A stretch of 64,000 nt of DNA from Mortierella sp. BCC40632 (taxonomy: Eukaryota > Mortierellomycota > Mortierellomycetes > Mortierellales > Mortierellaceae): contig WAEK01000006.1 in NCBI GenBank assembly GCA_011634665.1, positions 2,116,501 to 2,180,500 of the forward strand, given 5' to 3'. Position numbers and translations under genes: made by a program. Positions within the stretch are counted from its first letter, which is position 1. The number at the start of each line of letters is the position of its first letter. The notes under the pieces were generated by a model that saw only the letters and a list, made by a program, of their open reading frames with translations, had not been told where the DNA came from and did not search any database. Positions 1 through 10,372 of this stretch are shown one piece after another.

Positions 1-6
1 CGCCTC

Positions 7-42
<36 letters not shown>

Positions 43-76
43 GAGAAGAAGAAGAAGAAGAAGAAGAAGAAGAAGA
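7..76. repeat. poly-T/poly-A and GAA microsatellite
   Basis: A T run is followed by about 25 A and then roughly a dozen GAA/AAG units. It lies just upstream of the first exon of gene A. It could be the tail of an inserted retroelement or intronic low complexity; nothing in it looks coding. Confidence 0.85.
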
Positions 77-116
77 GTGTATTGAGACTAATTGTGAGAA
101 CTAATGATCTTCATAG

Positions 117-3100
117 GCGCAGAAAGATGTAGTGACAATTACGGATTATGTAGATGGCACTGCTTCCACGCGCACAGTCACCAATGGTGCTAAAACGACC
201 ATCCATTACCCAAGGGTGGCTACAATCACGGATGTTATCAACGGCCAGACATTTACCAGGACAGTTACCGATGGCGCCGGCACCAGTCTACAAAAGGAGT
301 GTCCTACTATAACTGCGGTTGTAATCACAGAATCTGCTGGAGAGACGACATACACACGGGCAGTCACAAATAACCTTACCAAAGACTCTGTGTCTCTGGA
401 CAAGAGCCTGAGCGATATCACAGATATTGTGGTTAGTCCTACGTCTTCACGCACGGCTATAACTGAACAGCTGACTTCACGCTTATTCCCTACTGCTGTG
501 GCGATAACAGACACCACAAGCGGAGACAGAGTTTCTCTAATATGCTCAGCAAACCCTTTGACAATCATATCCACTCCAAAAGAACAGCTTCTCTCGAAAA
601 CTAAGAGCGACCTGAGCTCTATTTCTCAGAGCAAGTATTGCCCAGCTGAGGTCACATTTGTGGTAACAGATACTGTAGGCAGTTTAACATATACCCGAAC
701 AGTCACCAACGGCCAGCAGACATCATACGCAGGTCCAACAGCTGTGACCATCACGGAGACCGTTGGCGAAACTACATGTACTTGTATAGTTTCCAACGGC
801 GACAATACGTTGATCAGCAGCTCAAAAGTTCCGGTAACAATCATAGACACTATCAATGGGGTGACCATTACAAGGGCAGTCAAAGATGGAGACTCAACCT
901 CGATAGGCAGAGAGTGTCCTATCGGGGCTACAGTTGTGATCACAGACACGGCAGGCGAGTCAGTCTACACGCGCACAGTTACCAATGGCCAACAGACCTC
1001 CTATCCATGTCCCTTTGCTGTGACGATTACCGACACTGTCGATGGTTTAACCTACATCCGCACGGTCACCAATGGCGACAAGACCTCGCTTCCTTGTTCT
1101 AATGGCTCTATTACTATTACAGAGACTGTTGACAACACGATCTACACTCGCACAGTCACCAATGGCGATAATACCTCCCTCTCATTCTCCAAAGGCGCCG
1201 CCACTATCACAGATACGATTAACGGTGAGACTATCACGAGAACTGTCAAAGATGGTGACTCAACCTTGATAAGCAGGACATGCGTTTCCGGAACTACAGT
1301 TGAGATCACGGACACTATCGGAGAGTCAACCTACACACGCACAGCTACCAATGGACAGCAGACCTCTTATCCATGTTCCTCTGCTGTGACAATCACAGAA
1401 ATAGTTGATAGCACGACCTACATCCGCACGGTTGCCAATGGTGACTCGATCTCGCTCCAGCGCTCAAAAGGGCCTGTAGTCATTACGGACACGATCAACG
1501 GGGAAACTATTACAAGAACGGTGAAGGATGGAGACAAGACTTCAATATACAAAGAGTGCTCTACTGCGGCCCCTGTTGTGATCACGGATACTGCAGGCGG
1601 CTCAACAAATACCCGCACAGTCACCAACGGACAACAGACCTCCTACCCATGCTTCACAATTGTTACAATCACAGAGAACATCGATGGAACTACTTTTATA
1701 AGGACAGTTTCTGACGGTGATAGGACCTCCCTACTCTGTTCCAAGCACCCGGTGACAATCACAGATACCATCAATGGGAAGGTTTTCACAAGAACAGTGA
1801 ATGACGGAGACTCAACCTCGCTACAAAAGGATTGCTCTACTCAACAATGCACTCTCACCCAAATACTCAATAGCCAGACAACCAGACTTGTTTTTGACAA
1901 GTCAACCACGATTGACGTTCAGGTGTTATGTTCAACATCCGGGAGTACATTCACAACTACCGTGCCAGCAAGTACGCCATCAACATCGACTACAACAACC
2001 ACTACAACTACAACCACTACAACCACTGTTATCACTACTGTTATTTCAAACACCTCACCATTTTCTACTACCACTATCTTGACAACAACTACGACTACAA
2101 CTACAACTACATCCACTACAACTACTACGGTAATGACAATTTCCAATACTACCAGCACCACTACGACCACTACTACGACCACTACAACCACTACAACCAC
2201 TACAACTACCACAACTACTACAACAACTACAACTACTATAGCTCCTAAAGAATGTCTCTGTACTTCTTCTGGTCAGTACTGTGGAGGCAATTGGCCTGCA
2301 AATTGTGCGTTACACAGTAATGCAATTTTTAAATGTACCCAGTTTGGTGTAGCCCCAGCTAAAAATCAAACCTGTGAGCAACAGAGGTGTTTTCAGAGTG
2401 GCCAATCAGCGACCTGTTTGAACGATCACGTGGAGCCATCCCAATTGGACTCCTATAGTAGAGCTCTCGATGAGAGTACTTGGTGTGTTGGTACTGAGAA
2501 AAACAGCACTTTCTTGAATCTATTTAATACAAATGATCCGAGATCCGTGTTGAGAATAGTCACCGAGTACTCCGCCAAAATGAATACGAACGATGGAGTA
2601 GATTGCGGCGACCAAGCTTTAGTAAAGTACAAGAGAAGTGTACCCGGACTCGCAGATAGTTTACAAGAGAACGGTGTTGCTCGCCATGTATCTGCAGGCC
2701 AGAGTGGTAAGGATCGCTACCATGCAGACAATGGTAGCGTACCGATTGAGTTCAAGTTCGAAACTACGCCAGGTGGTTCAGCTCATGCCTTCTGCTCGAA
2801 CTATCACTATTGCAGGCTGGACTCTTTGGTGGATGGAATACGTTACCTCTGGAGTGTAGACTCATACGGAAATCTCTATGTTTCGATCAATCCTCAGAAG
2901 ACCAGCCTTGAAGGACCCATGAGACTAGTTGGAAAGATGAAGGGGTTGCCATCGAACCATATCACGAGCTTTAATTCTGATGCCTTAGGAAATTTCTGCT
3001 GTGGAGGGATGGAGCTGGACAACGGTTCTAGATGGGTTGCCAAGGCTTCCTCATTTAATCCGCTTGATAAAAGTGTTGTGTACGGCTCGTTTGAAGAATT

Positions 3101-3146
3101 AGCGCCACTTTGCAGGTCCTCATTCTCACATGACTCGTTTCCTTAG
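117..3146 (+). CDS. Thr-rich ~30-aa repeat secreted protein, copy A (5' incomplete, diverging)
   Basis: The frame is open from 117 to the stop at 3146, about 1009 codons. There is no usable ATG: the track begins just after an in-frame TAG that belongs to a good 3' splice site (branch-like CTAAT, then TTCATAG before 117). The signal peptide and His-rich segment seen in copies B and C must therefore lie upstream of the window or be lost. The protein has about 20 copies of a ~30-residue unit built on ITDT..G.T.TRTV..G..TS, then a Thr-rich stalk (about residues 620-705), then a Cys-rich module (CLCTSSGQYCGG) and a propeller-like C-terminal domain. The last part has drifted: GFAFDALGNFYFGG of copy B is SFNSDALGNFCCGG here, and the final GDMASCAYP motif is unrecognisable. 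It is probably an extracellular or cell-wall protein under relaxed constraint. Function is unknown. Confidence 0.75.
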   Translation, partial: AQKDVVTITDYVDGTASTRTVTNGAKTTIHYPRVATITDVINGQTFTRTVTDGAGTSLQKECPTITAVVITESAGETTYTRAVTNNLTKDSVSLDKSLSDITDIVVSPTSSRTAITEQLTSRLFPTAVAITDTTSGDRVSLICSANPLTIISTPKEQLLSKTKSDLSSISQSKYCPAEVTFVVTDTVGSLTYTRTVTNGQQTSYAGPTAVTITETVGETTCTCIVSNGDNTLISSSKVPVTIIDTINGVTITRAVKDGDSTSIGRECPIGATVVITDTAGESVYTRTVTNGQQTSYPCPFAVTITDTVDGLTYIRTVTNGDKTSLPCSNGSITITETVDNTIYTRTVTNGDNTSLSFSKGAATITDTINGETITRTVKDGDSTLISRTCVSGTTVEITDTIGESTYTRTATNGQQTSYPCSSAVTITEIVDSTTYIRTVANGDSISLQRSKGPVVITDTINGETITRTVKDGDKTSIYKECSTAAPVVITDTAGGSTNTRTVTNGQQTSYPCFTIVTITENIDGTTFIRTVSDGDRTSLLCSKHPVTITDTINGKVFTRTVNDGDSTSLQKDCSTQQCTLTQILNSQTTRLVFDKSTTIDVQVLCSTSGSTFTTTVPASTPSTSTTTTTTTTTTTTTVITTVISNTSPFSTTTILTTTTTTTTTTSTTTTTVMTISNTTSTTTTTTTTTTTTTTTTTTTTTTTTTTTIAPKECLCTSSGQYCGGNWPANCALHSNAIFKCTQFGVAPAKNQTCEQQRCFQSGQSATCLNDHVEPSQLDSYSRALDESTWCVGTEKNSTFLNLFNTNDPRSVLRIVTEYSAKMNTNDGVDCGDQALVKYKRSVPGLADSLQENGVARHVSAGQSGKDRYHADNGSVPIEFKFETTPGGSAHAFCSNYHYCRLDSLVDGIRYLWSVDSYGNLYVSINPQKTSLEGPMRLVGKMKGLPSNHITSFNSDALGNFCCGGMELDNGSRWVAKASSFNPLDKSVVYGSFEELAPLCRSSFSHDSFP

Positions 3147-4562
3147 CGCGAATAGAGAGGAAGGCTGTGCATGCTACGACAGAAATCAAGCCAAAAACCA
3201 AAGAGTAGGATCAATTGTGGAAGTCGAAAGCGGAAAGCTATCATAATCTGGGTTAATGCCACATAGTATAGCCAATTGAAGATTCTCAATTCTAGTTTCT
3301 CTGCTGGGCCAAAGGGGGATTTTTATTGACTGAAATCTCATGGGCTTCATTCATTCGAATTTTCATAGTCCTAGGAGATTTAATGTCACCATGCCGCGCC
3401 ACATCAAAAAATAATGTTGCGTTGTTGTAAGAACTGAATCATAAAACAAATTTATTCTTTCACCTTACTCGCCTCACGCACCGTGCCAAAAATTACTCGC
3501 ACGCAATTACCACATCGAGATTTTGAGAAGAGAGTTATCAATGTGGTAGAAAATATGGTTGACAGTCGGAATAAGGAGCAAAAGCGCCACAGAAAAACAA
3601 ATCGGTGTATCTCGAGGCATGTCTAACCAGTTCAGAGTCGAACGGGGTGAGATATGAGGATTGACGTGACGCGTCGATCTAAAGGTATTTTTCCCTAGGA
3701 TAAGAAACTCTTCCTCAGTGGATGTTCGGGATCGTGTCATAGTCGCGAACAACAGCGATTATTTTAACAATGAATAATATCTACCCATTGATGGAGCAAA
3801 GGCTTGAAGACTACCGTATTTTCAAGGTGCATGAATACAGCGAGTGATCAGTCACATTTCAACACAATTCATGGAACAGCTCGGGCAAAGGTTTAGAATG
3901 TATTCCAAATGCTAGAGAGCACCTTTGAAACGCATGTGCATTCTCGTAAATCGCAAAAGGATGTCAACTCCGCCTATTGAGCAGAGCGTGACTTGGTGGG
4001 TACAAGGAGGAAGCGAGATGAACTATTCTCCATTTCATCTGTTTTTGTTTTTCCACTCTTATTTTCGTGGATTATGCACGGTCCGTTGCATGGGGTTACT
4101 GCGAAGGGAGCTGTTAATCCTCAAATAAGCAGGGCAAACAGAAGTCAAAAACAGGTGAAAAGGACAATGCCGAGATTGGTTTGACTGACTCCTAATCATC
4201 TTTTGCAGAAAGAATACGACGATCAAAAGCTCTATCGTCGTTGAATGAGGTTCTGACCTGTATATGACGCCCACTGGCACTCTGCCACTTGATAAACTCG
4301 GTGCTGTTTGGAGCTGTGCCAAATTTTTGAAAAGGGGGCGGGCGTCACTCCTTTCTGAAGACCGGATCAACTACTTAAATCTTTTTTGTATCCCTTATCC
4401 ATTCCTACCTTTGTCGTAACATTCTTGTCAACTTTACTAGCTCCCTAAAGCTCAAGCATATTAAACATTCTAGCCTGGGGAATGTGGGATAGCAGAAGCA
4501 AATAGGGCCATAGATTTCATTTCTCTACTTGAACTATAACTCCAAAACTATTTTCACGATGG
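3147..4562. other. intergenic, no gene seen
   Basis: About 1.4 kb between copies A and B. Short ORFs on both strands show no family resemblance, no codon pattern and no splice structure. It presumably holds the A terminator and the B promoter. Confidence 0.6.
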
Positions 4563-4569
4563 TATATAG
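4563..4569 (+). promoter_or_regulatory. TATA box of repeat-protein gene B
   Basis: TATATAG lies about 50 bp upstream of the ATG at 4617. Copy C has TATAAAAG at the same distance from its ATG, which supports both as core promoters of the same family. Seen in sequence; use is inferred. Confidence 0.5.
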
Positions 4570-4616
4570 TCGCTTAAACTTCCCATGTGCTGCCAACACT
4601 CAAAGCAACCGCCACA

Positions 4617-6608
4617 ATGTTGCGAACCTACCTTATATTCTGGCTGGCAATCCTGATCCTATCAGCAGGAGCTCTTGCAAACACCAATGTCCTCAATAAC
4701 AATGCCATTAGCAATAAACCTAACAGGGGATCTCCCTCAATCATTAAAGGCTCCGGGTCCAATATCAAAGATCTAGACTCTGACAACGATCCTCAGTCGA
4801 CATCAGACGAGCTGTGGTCTCGTAGGAATAGACATCTACCGCACTACCGTCATCAGCACAAACACAAGAAGCACGCTCCAAAGCACACAGTAACAGTGAC
4901 GGTGATAAAGCCAGCTACGATTACTGATGTAATCAACGGAGTAACCTACACACGCTTGATCAAGGGTAATGGTGCTGGAACTACGATTAGCAAGGCCTGC
5001 GAGAACAAGGTCACAATCACAGACACCATTGACGGCGCTACATATACGAGAGTTGTGAAAAATGGAGATGGGTCTTCTATTAATGGCAAGTGTACTATCA
5101 CTGATATCGTCCAAGACGAGACTCGTACGCGCACTGTCACCAATGGAGAAATATCCTCAATTTGGTGCCCGGATTCGTATCTCACTTGTTCAATCGGGCC
5201 GTACACCATTACAGATACCGTCGACGGCACAACCTACACTCGTACAGTCACTAATGGTCAACAGAGATCATATTCGTGCCCTACTACCGTGTCTTCAACC
5301 AATTGCAAGTGTACCATCACCGATATCGTCCAAGACGAGACTCGCACGCGCACTGTCACCAATGGAGAAATGTCCTCAATTTGGTGCCCGTATCTTACTT
5401 GTTCAATCGGGCCTTACACCATTATAGATACCGTTGGCGGCACAACCTACACTCGTACAGTCACTGATGGTCAACAAACATCTTATTCATGTCCTAGAAC
5501 TGACTTGACCTCTACGACTACTACACCCATCACTACTATCGCCATTTCAGCCGAAACTACCATTTCTACCACTCTTTCAGTCACCACTACCACTCCTTCA
5601 ACAGCCACTACCACTACCACTCCTTCAACAGCCACTACCACGACCACAACTTCAACAGTTCGCACCGAGTGCCTCTGTACCAGTTCTGGTCAGTACTGTG
5701 GTGAGACCTGGCCTGAGAGCTGTGGATACAACAATGATACAATCTACGACTGCACGAGCTCACTTGTGGTCCCAGCTCAAAATCAGACCTGCAAACAAAA
5801 GATGTGTCGACAAGACAACCAATCGGCCTTCTGTCATGTTGATTGTACGATGAATATTCAGTATGGTGTATATGGTGGATCTGACGATGGCAGCATCTGG
5901 TATGTTGACATTCAGAACAATTTCACTGCTACAAAACAATTTGAACTTAAGAATTCCGGAACTGTCTGGAGCATCGCTGTCAATAAGTTTTCCACTGAGA
6001 TGAAAGCGAGCGGTGGAACTGTTTACTACGGCAAACCTCCAAATAATTATTGGAACGTGGTATCAAACCTTACAAGCGGTTTCAGTCTTGATGCCTACTG
6101 CTCACGAGAGGACGGAGTGTTCCTCTACGCTTCGGCTAGTCAGGGCGGAAAGGCTTACTATCACGCAGACAACGGAACTGAGTGGACAGAGGTCATGTTC
6201 ACAGCTTTACAGAGCGACCCAACTCCTCATTTCTGCTCGAGCTACTACTACTGCATGCTTGATTTTGCGATGGATGGAGAAGATCGCCTCTGGAGTGTGG
6301 ATGCATATGGAAACCTCTATGTCTCGGTCAATCGCCAGAAACCTGATTTTGGTGGGCCTATGAAGTTAGCAGGAAAAGTAACTGGATTGCCCTCGACCAA
6401 TCTCTGGGGCTTTGCTTTTGATGCCCTCGGAAACTTCTACTTTGGAGGAAGAGGTTCTGGAGTCAACTATGGATGGATCGCAAGGTCCACCCTAGAGAAT
6501 CCGTTTAATGCAACGGTCGTGTACAGCTCATCCTCCAACTCGATCGGAGACATGGCATCCTGCGCCTACCCCAATGTGAATGCCACTCGGTTCCTCGCCG
6601 GAATTTAA
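4617..6608 (+). CDS. Secreted Thr-rich repeat protein, copy B (intact, 663 aa)
   Basis: Single exon. The ATG at 4617 is chosen over upstream non-ATG codons because a hydrophobic signal peptide (MLRTYLIFWLAILILSAGA) follows at once and matches copy C. Order: signal peptide (1-22), Asn/Asp/Ser-rich acidic segment, His/Lys-rich cluster (about 80-100), about seven ~30-residue ITDTVDGTTYTRTVTNG units, a short Thr-rich stalk (about 305-355), a Cys-rich module with the pattern CxCTSSGQYCG..WP.SCG...DTIY.C, and a ~220-residue propeller-like domain with repeated GNxY and FxxDxxGNFYxGG motifs. Many N-glycosylation sequons are present. It is the shortest member, with the fewest repeats. It is likely a cell-surface or secreted adhesin-like protein. 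The Cys module loosely resembles small extracellular chitin-binding modules, but that is only a guess. Confidence 0.85.
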   Translation: MLRTYLIFWLAILILSAGALANTNVLNNNAISNKPNRGSPSIIKGSGSNIKDLDSDNDPQSTSDELWSRRNRHLPHYRHQHKHKKHAPKHTVTVTVIKPATITDVINGVTYTRLIKGNGAGTTISKACENKVTITDTIDGATYTRVVKNGDGSSINGKCTITDIVQDETRTRTVTNGEISSIWCPDSYLTCSIGPYTITDTVDGTTYTRTVTNGQQRSYSCPTTVSSTNCKCTITDIVQDETRTRTVTNGEMSSIWCPYLTCSIGPYTIIDTVGGTTYTRTVTDGQQTSYSCPRTDLTSTTTTPITTIAISAETTISTTLSVTTTTPSTATTTTTPSTATTTTTTSTVRTECLCTSSGQYCGETWPESCGYNNDTIYDCTSSLVVPAQNQTCKQKMCRQDNQSAFCHVDCTMNIQYGVYGGSDDGSIWYVDIQNNFTATKQFELKNSGTVWSIAVNKFSTEMKASGGTVYYGKPPNNYWNVVSNLTSGFSLDAYCSREDGVFLYASASQGGKAYYHADNGTEWTEVMFTALQSDPTPHFCSSYYYCMLDFAMDGEDRLWSVDAYGNLYVSVNRQKPDFGGPMKLAGKVTGLPSTNLWGFAFDALGNFYFGGRGSGVNYGWIARSTLENPFNATVVYSSSSNSIGDMASCAYPNVNATRFLAGI

Positions 6609-8939
6609 ATGGGCATAAAGAAAGTTTATTTGTAGTGTTATTCCAAGGGGAATTCATTGTGACTATAAACATGGGCGAATGTGGCACGCATCTCGATTGT
6701 GGAGAAGGCGCTGTGGTGTAGTAAACGCGATTAGGTGTCTTCCGGTGGTGGCCCGTGGGGGCTATATAAGGACCCCACCCCCCCCCACTAAATAAAGGGC
6801 AGCTTCTTTCTTCCGAATACATTTGCACTTCGCTTCCAGCGTGCTCTTTTTTTCAGGTACCAGCAAGTCTCCGAACTTCTACAGGAACCATGCTCCCCCT
6901 CCAAACTCTCTCATACTAAGGCCTATTTTCTCGCATATGTCCTGAACAGATCTCATCATACCTCTCCTCGATTCCTCACCAGCGTGACGGCAGGAGATAG
7001 TTAACAGATCGAAGTAACGACTGCATTTTGGTACGTATGAGACTCGGTTTGGAGGTGATTGCATTCAAGAAAGGCTCCCAAACAATGGTCTATGGACCAT
7101 CGTTTGGCTCATTGTCCTCCCGGCCACGATGCATGGACTTCACGGACCCATTCCAGTTTGATCCGCAAAGGATTATGACCACAAGATCCCATTTGTTGAT
7201 AGCCACTCCTATTCTATTGTTCTCTTATTAGTTAGAAAGAATACCAGACCTCCTTTCTTATTTCTGGGCAACTTCCTTCGTCCTGAAGTTACCTTTTTTT
7301 CCTGTTCTCGTAAGTTAGTCCATCCTGCTTGCGTCTCTGAGGTCTATTATAGAGAAGAACAGATATTGATTAGAGTCATGATAATTTAGGCACTATTTTG
7401 CAGCGCCTTTTGGGAGGACATATGGGGGAGGATTAATTTCTGGAGTTCCTCGCACTTTTCAAGTGTCTAGCTACTGGCCCTAGTGACCACAATTGACGAT
7501 GGCAGTAGTCCTTGAAGAAATCGTGACCAGATAATCCAAATCTAATATAGCTTGATTAAAAAGATGAAGATCCAAGCGCAAGCGGAGATGAGAGACGCAT
7601 TTTTATTTTTGGGAAGGGCCAGTATTTACACTAACCCTGGACAGCCCACCTAGAGGATCAAAAGTGCTCTATGCAGGGTAGTTATAGACCACCTATCAGC
7701 TTCTACTCTGGCTATCGTTTTTAAGCTCCTACTTTACTAGCAGAAATGCTATGATCAATAGCATAGTCGCCTATAATTTCAATGGCGCATCCAATAGATT
7801 CAAACTCGTTTCAACTGAGATTGACCGGCGAAAGAAGCACTTAGACCGTTTTTGGGAAAAGTGATATCTAGGGTTGACTCCTTATGCAGGCTTCTGTTCG
7901 ACGCATTAAAGAGCTGTCGAAAGCTTGAAGGCAATGCTACTTATGTTCCAACATTGGGGCAACCATATCTTGCATAGGTTAGCAGTCTACATATGTAGCG
8001 GGGGAGGGGGGTTTTAAGTTTCTCAAAATGTGTTGCCCTATTGTGAACCTCTAGAAAATCTTGATTTCGGTGCTTCTCCTATTTTGCAGGAGGTCTTTAC
8101 TCTATTAAATAGGCTTGAGTAATCAATCGAAACTAAGAATACTGGAGAGGGTTCATCTGATTCTCGACAAGGTTTTCATATTTATAAAAATTGAATGGAA
8201 GAGTTAAAAGTTTCCCTCAAAGGCTTCAACTGGGTCTACATGAGGCAAAACAGTTTCAAGCAAACCCCGATAGAGTGCCAATATTAGAGTAGACTAGTAT
8301 ACTTCAATAGCACCTGAGCTGGAATGCGGAGACATACTTACGCATGCATTTGGAGATATATGGAGTCTCCAGCCTACAGGAATGGACGATGGCTCTTTCT
8401 GTCCGGTCACTTTTCTTATTCTATCTTTTTCTCCGCCTCATCGCCTAGATGTGACACCATGGATGGGTCTTAGAAGAGAAAGATATTGAGAACAGAAACT
8501 AAAATAGTGGCTGGTAATCTCGAGGTATTTTTCAATGCTTTGCTGGACATGCCTTGCGCATAGCAACCCAGAGAAGCTCAAATGTTTGTGCTTGCTTTTT
8601 ATTACTAAGTCATTGTCTGATGGCTTTGAGCGAGGAAAACAAAGATCTTCATTTGCTTAACCTAAGCTTCAATTACGAAAGCGTGCAATTCACCCACACA
8701 GGGAGCTTTGCTGGCCTCTCAGTGTCTAGCCCTAGGAGAACAAAAAAGCGTCAGAAGGACTATCTACTCTTCATCTTATAGGGCTCAGAAATAAAGGCAT
8801 ATTCCTCGCTTTGCTTAGATGGCGACTGGAAAAAAAGGCGATTGTTGGGTAACATACTTCATACTTGTGTCCTTCAGCGTTGCAGATAAATGCACCTTCA
8901 ATGACATCGCCTAGATCCTTACCACTTCTTATGCTGAGA
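6609..8939. other. intergenic, mostly featureless
   Basis: No coding region can be supported in 2.3 kb. A TATA-like string (CTATATAAGG near 6766) sits before a C9 run and a CT-rich stretch, but no credible ORF follows. It may be decayed upstream sequence of the pseudogene at 8.94 kb. Confidence 0.5.
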
Positions 8940-9300
8940 AGACATTGCATTCTTATTCCAAGTATCTTGTAATTACCATTAGCAGTATCAATGAATGATC
9001 GCCACGAGGGTACAAACAATAAAATCGACACCACCCCAGAAAGGTCGGCTCTGAGATGAACTCTGACTCAGGCTGCGGAAGATAGAACTCCATCCATTGA
9101 CGCCTCCACCCAGCCTACCCACTAGTAATGGCAAAGACATCACAACCGTCACTTCTGACTACAAAAAATAATTCGATGACCTCAACAACAATGTCTCTTA
9201 CATATGTCTGTGCTACATTTGACGTCTACCGTGCTTGCCAACGGTCAGGGGCCGAGAATATAGCAGGGATGCAATCTACGGTCTCACCCGATTAGGCACA
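8940..9300 (+). pseudogene. Left arm of fourth repeat-protein copy, cut by a DIRS element
   Basis: Nucleotide similarity to copies A-C without an open frame. About 8970-9050 follows the last ITDT..TRTV repeat and the start of the CTLTEVVNG unit of copy C. About 9060-9200 is a decayed Thr-rich stalk. 9201-9300 aligns with the Cys-rich module; its stretch at about 9257-9290 matches the copy-C codons for GYNSDTIYRCTKSG. The alignment stops exactly where the DIRS element begins at 9301 and resumes at 14485. Similarity is clear near 9200-9300 and weaker to the left, so the left boundary is approximate. Confidence 0.65.
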
Positions 9301-9310
9301 TTATCCATTT

Positions 9311-9410
9311 GGGGCCAGGACCATATATGTGTAACCTTCTTTACTCGAAAATCCAGAAAAAATACCCGCTAAATAAATTCAGCTCTCCACACTACAGAGT
9401 ACTACATCTT
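9311..9410 (+). repeat. DIRS left inverted terminal repeat
   Basis: An exact reverse-complement match to 13361-13460 over 100 bp. A left-specific 10-bp tip (9301-9310) lies outside it. Confidence 0.93.
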
Positions 9411-9466
9411 CTTTTGTTTCGCCAGGAACACTATCCGCACGCAATTTTTGATCACAAATTTCCCTC

Positions 9467-10372
9467 ATGTCTCAAGATGATATTGTCTCCTCTCTCCAAC
9501 AGCAAATGGCTACTATGGCCAAAGAGCTTGCCGCTCTTAAAAGAAACAATGCCCACGACAACGATCCCCAGTTGGAGGATCCAGTTCAGATCCGCACTTT
9601 CCACCCCTCCGAAACTGAGGGTGAGCGCTACCCTCCCCTACGCCCCTCAGACCCAAACTCCTTTTTCGAGCAGGACATCAGCGATGAAGACTTCTGGGAG
9701 TCGTTCAGACAGTACCCCAAGAACGCCTTTATGCAGTACGATCCACCGAAGACCCCTTCTTCAGTCAAGTTCTCAACTTCCAGAAAGGCCACGATCTTCA
9801 ATTACGCTCGATTCAAAAGAGACTCGCCAATCTCACCAGACCAATCGACCTTTTTTCTTACATCAAGTTTGGGCAATGGAAGACAGTGTTTCCATTGACG
9901 CAAAAGGACATGGTGGAGATCTGCACCTCGTTCGCGACACTTATGCGAGACCACATCGCAGGAACAACCGGGAAGGTCAACAGGATGCGCCTTGACAACA
10001 TCCGCAACGCTCAAGGCATCACCTTTTAAGTCGGACACCTCAGACATCATTGACCCTAAGAAGCTGGAGGAAGAGCTCAAGACCCAACGTTCGTTGGAGA
10101 ACACCTTCCGACCCAAGAGTAAATTCAAGAATAACAATTACTCTAATCCCAAGAACAACAACAGGGACAACAACCAGGGGTACAAGCAGAACAATGCATA
10201 CAACAATCGTCGAAACAACAACGGCGATAATGACCGTTCCCATTTTCACAAGGACAACAACTCCAGACGGAGGGACGACAACAAGTACCGAGGCTCAAAC
10301 CACCGAAGAGGACGAAGCCAGAGTCGCAAACCAACAAAGAGAAGGTCGGAGGACGACTCAGATTCTTCTTAG
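9467..10372 (+). pseudogene. gag: DIRS gag-like ORF, frameshifted
   Basis: It opens with MSQDDIVSSLQQQMATMAKE, a coiled-coil-like start typical of DIRS gag ORFs. The frame is lost near 9750: the continuation that reads FFSQVLNFQKGHDLQL lies in another frame and meets a stop near 10028. A third frame (9992-10372) encodes an Asn/Arg/Asp-rich basic tail (NNNRDNNQ, RRGRSQSRKPTKRRS) likely to bind nucleic acid. At least two disruptions. The assignment to gag rests on position and composition. Confidence 0.7.

Noticed and set aside
1919..2248. Val-rich minus ORF and Tyr/Asn-rich plus ORF
   Set aside because: Out-of-frame shadows of the Thr stalk of copy A.
8771..9034. 87-codon minus-strand ORF
   Set aside because: It overlaps the pseudogene left arm, shows no domain, and the plus-strand similarity to the repeat family explains part of it better.
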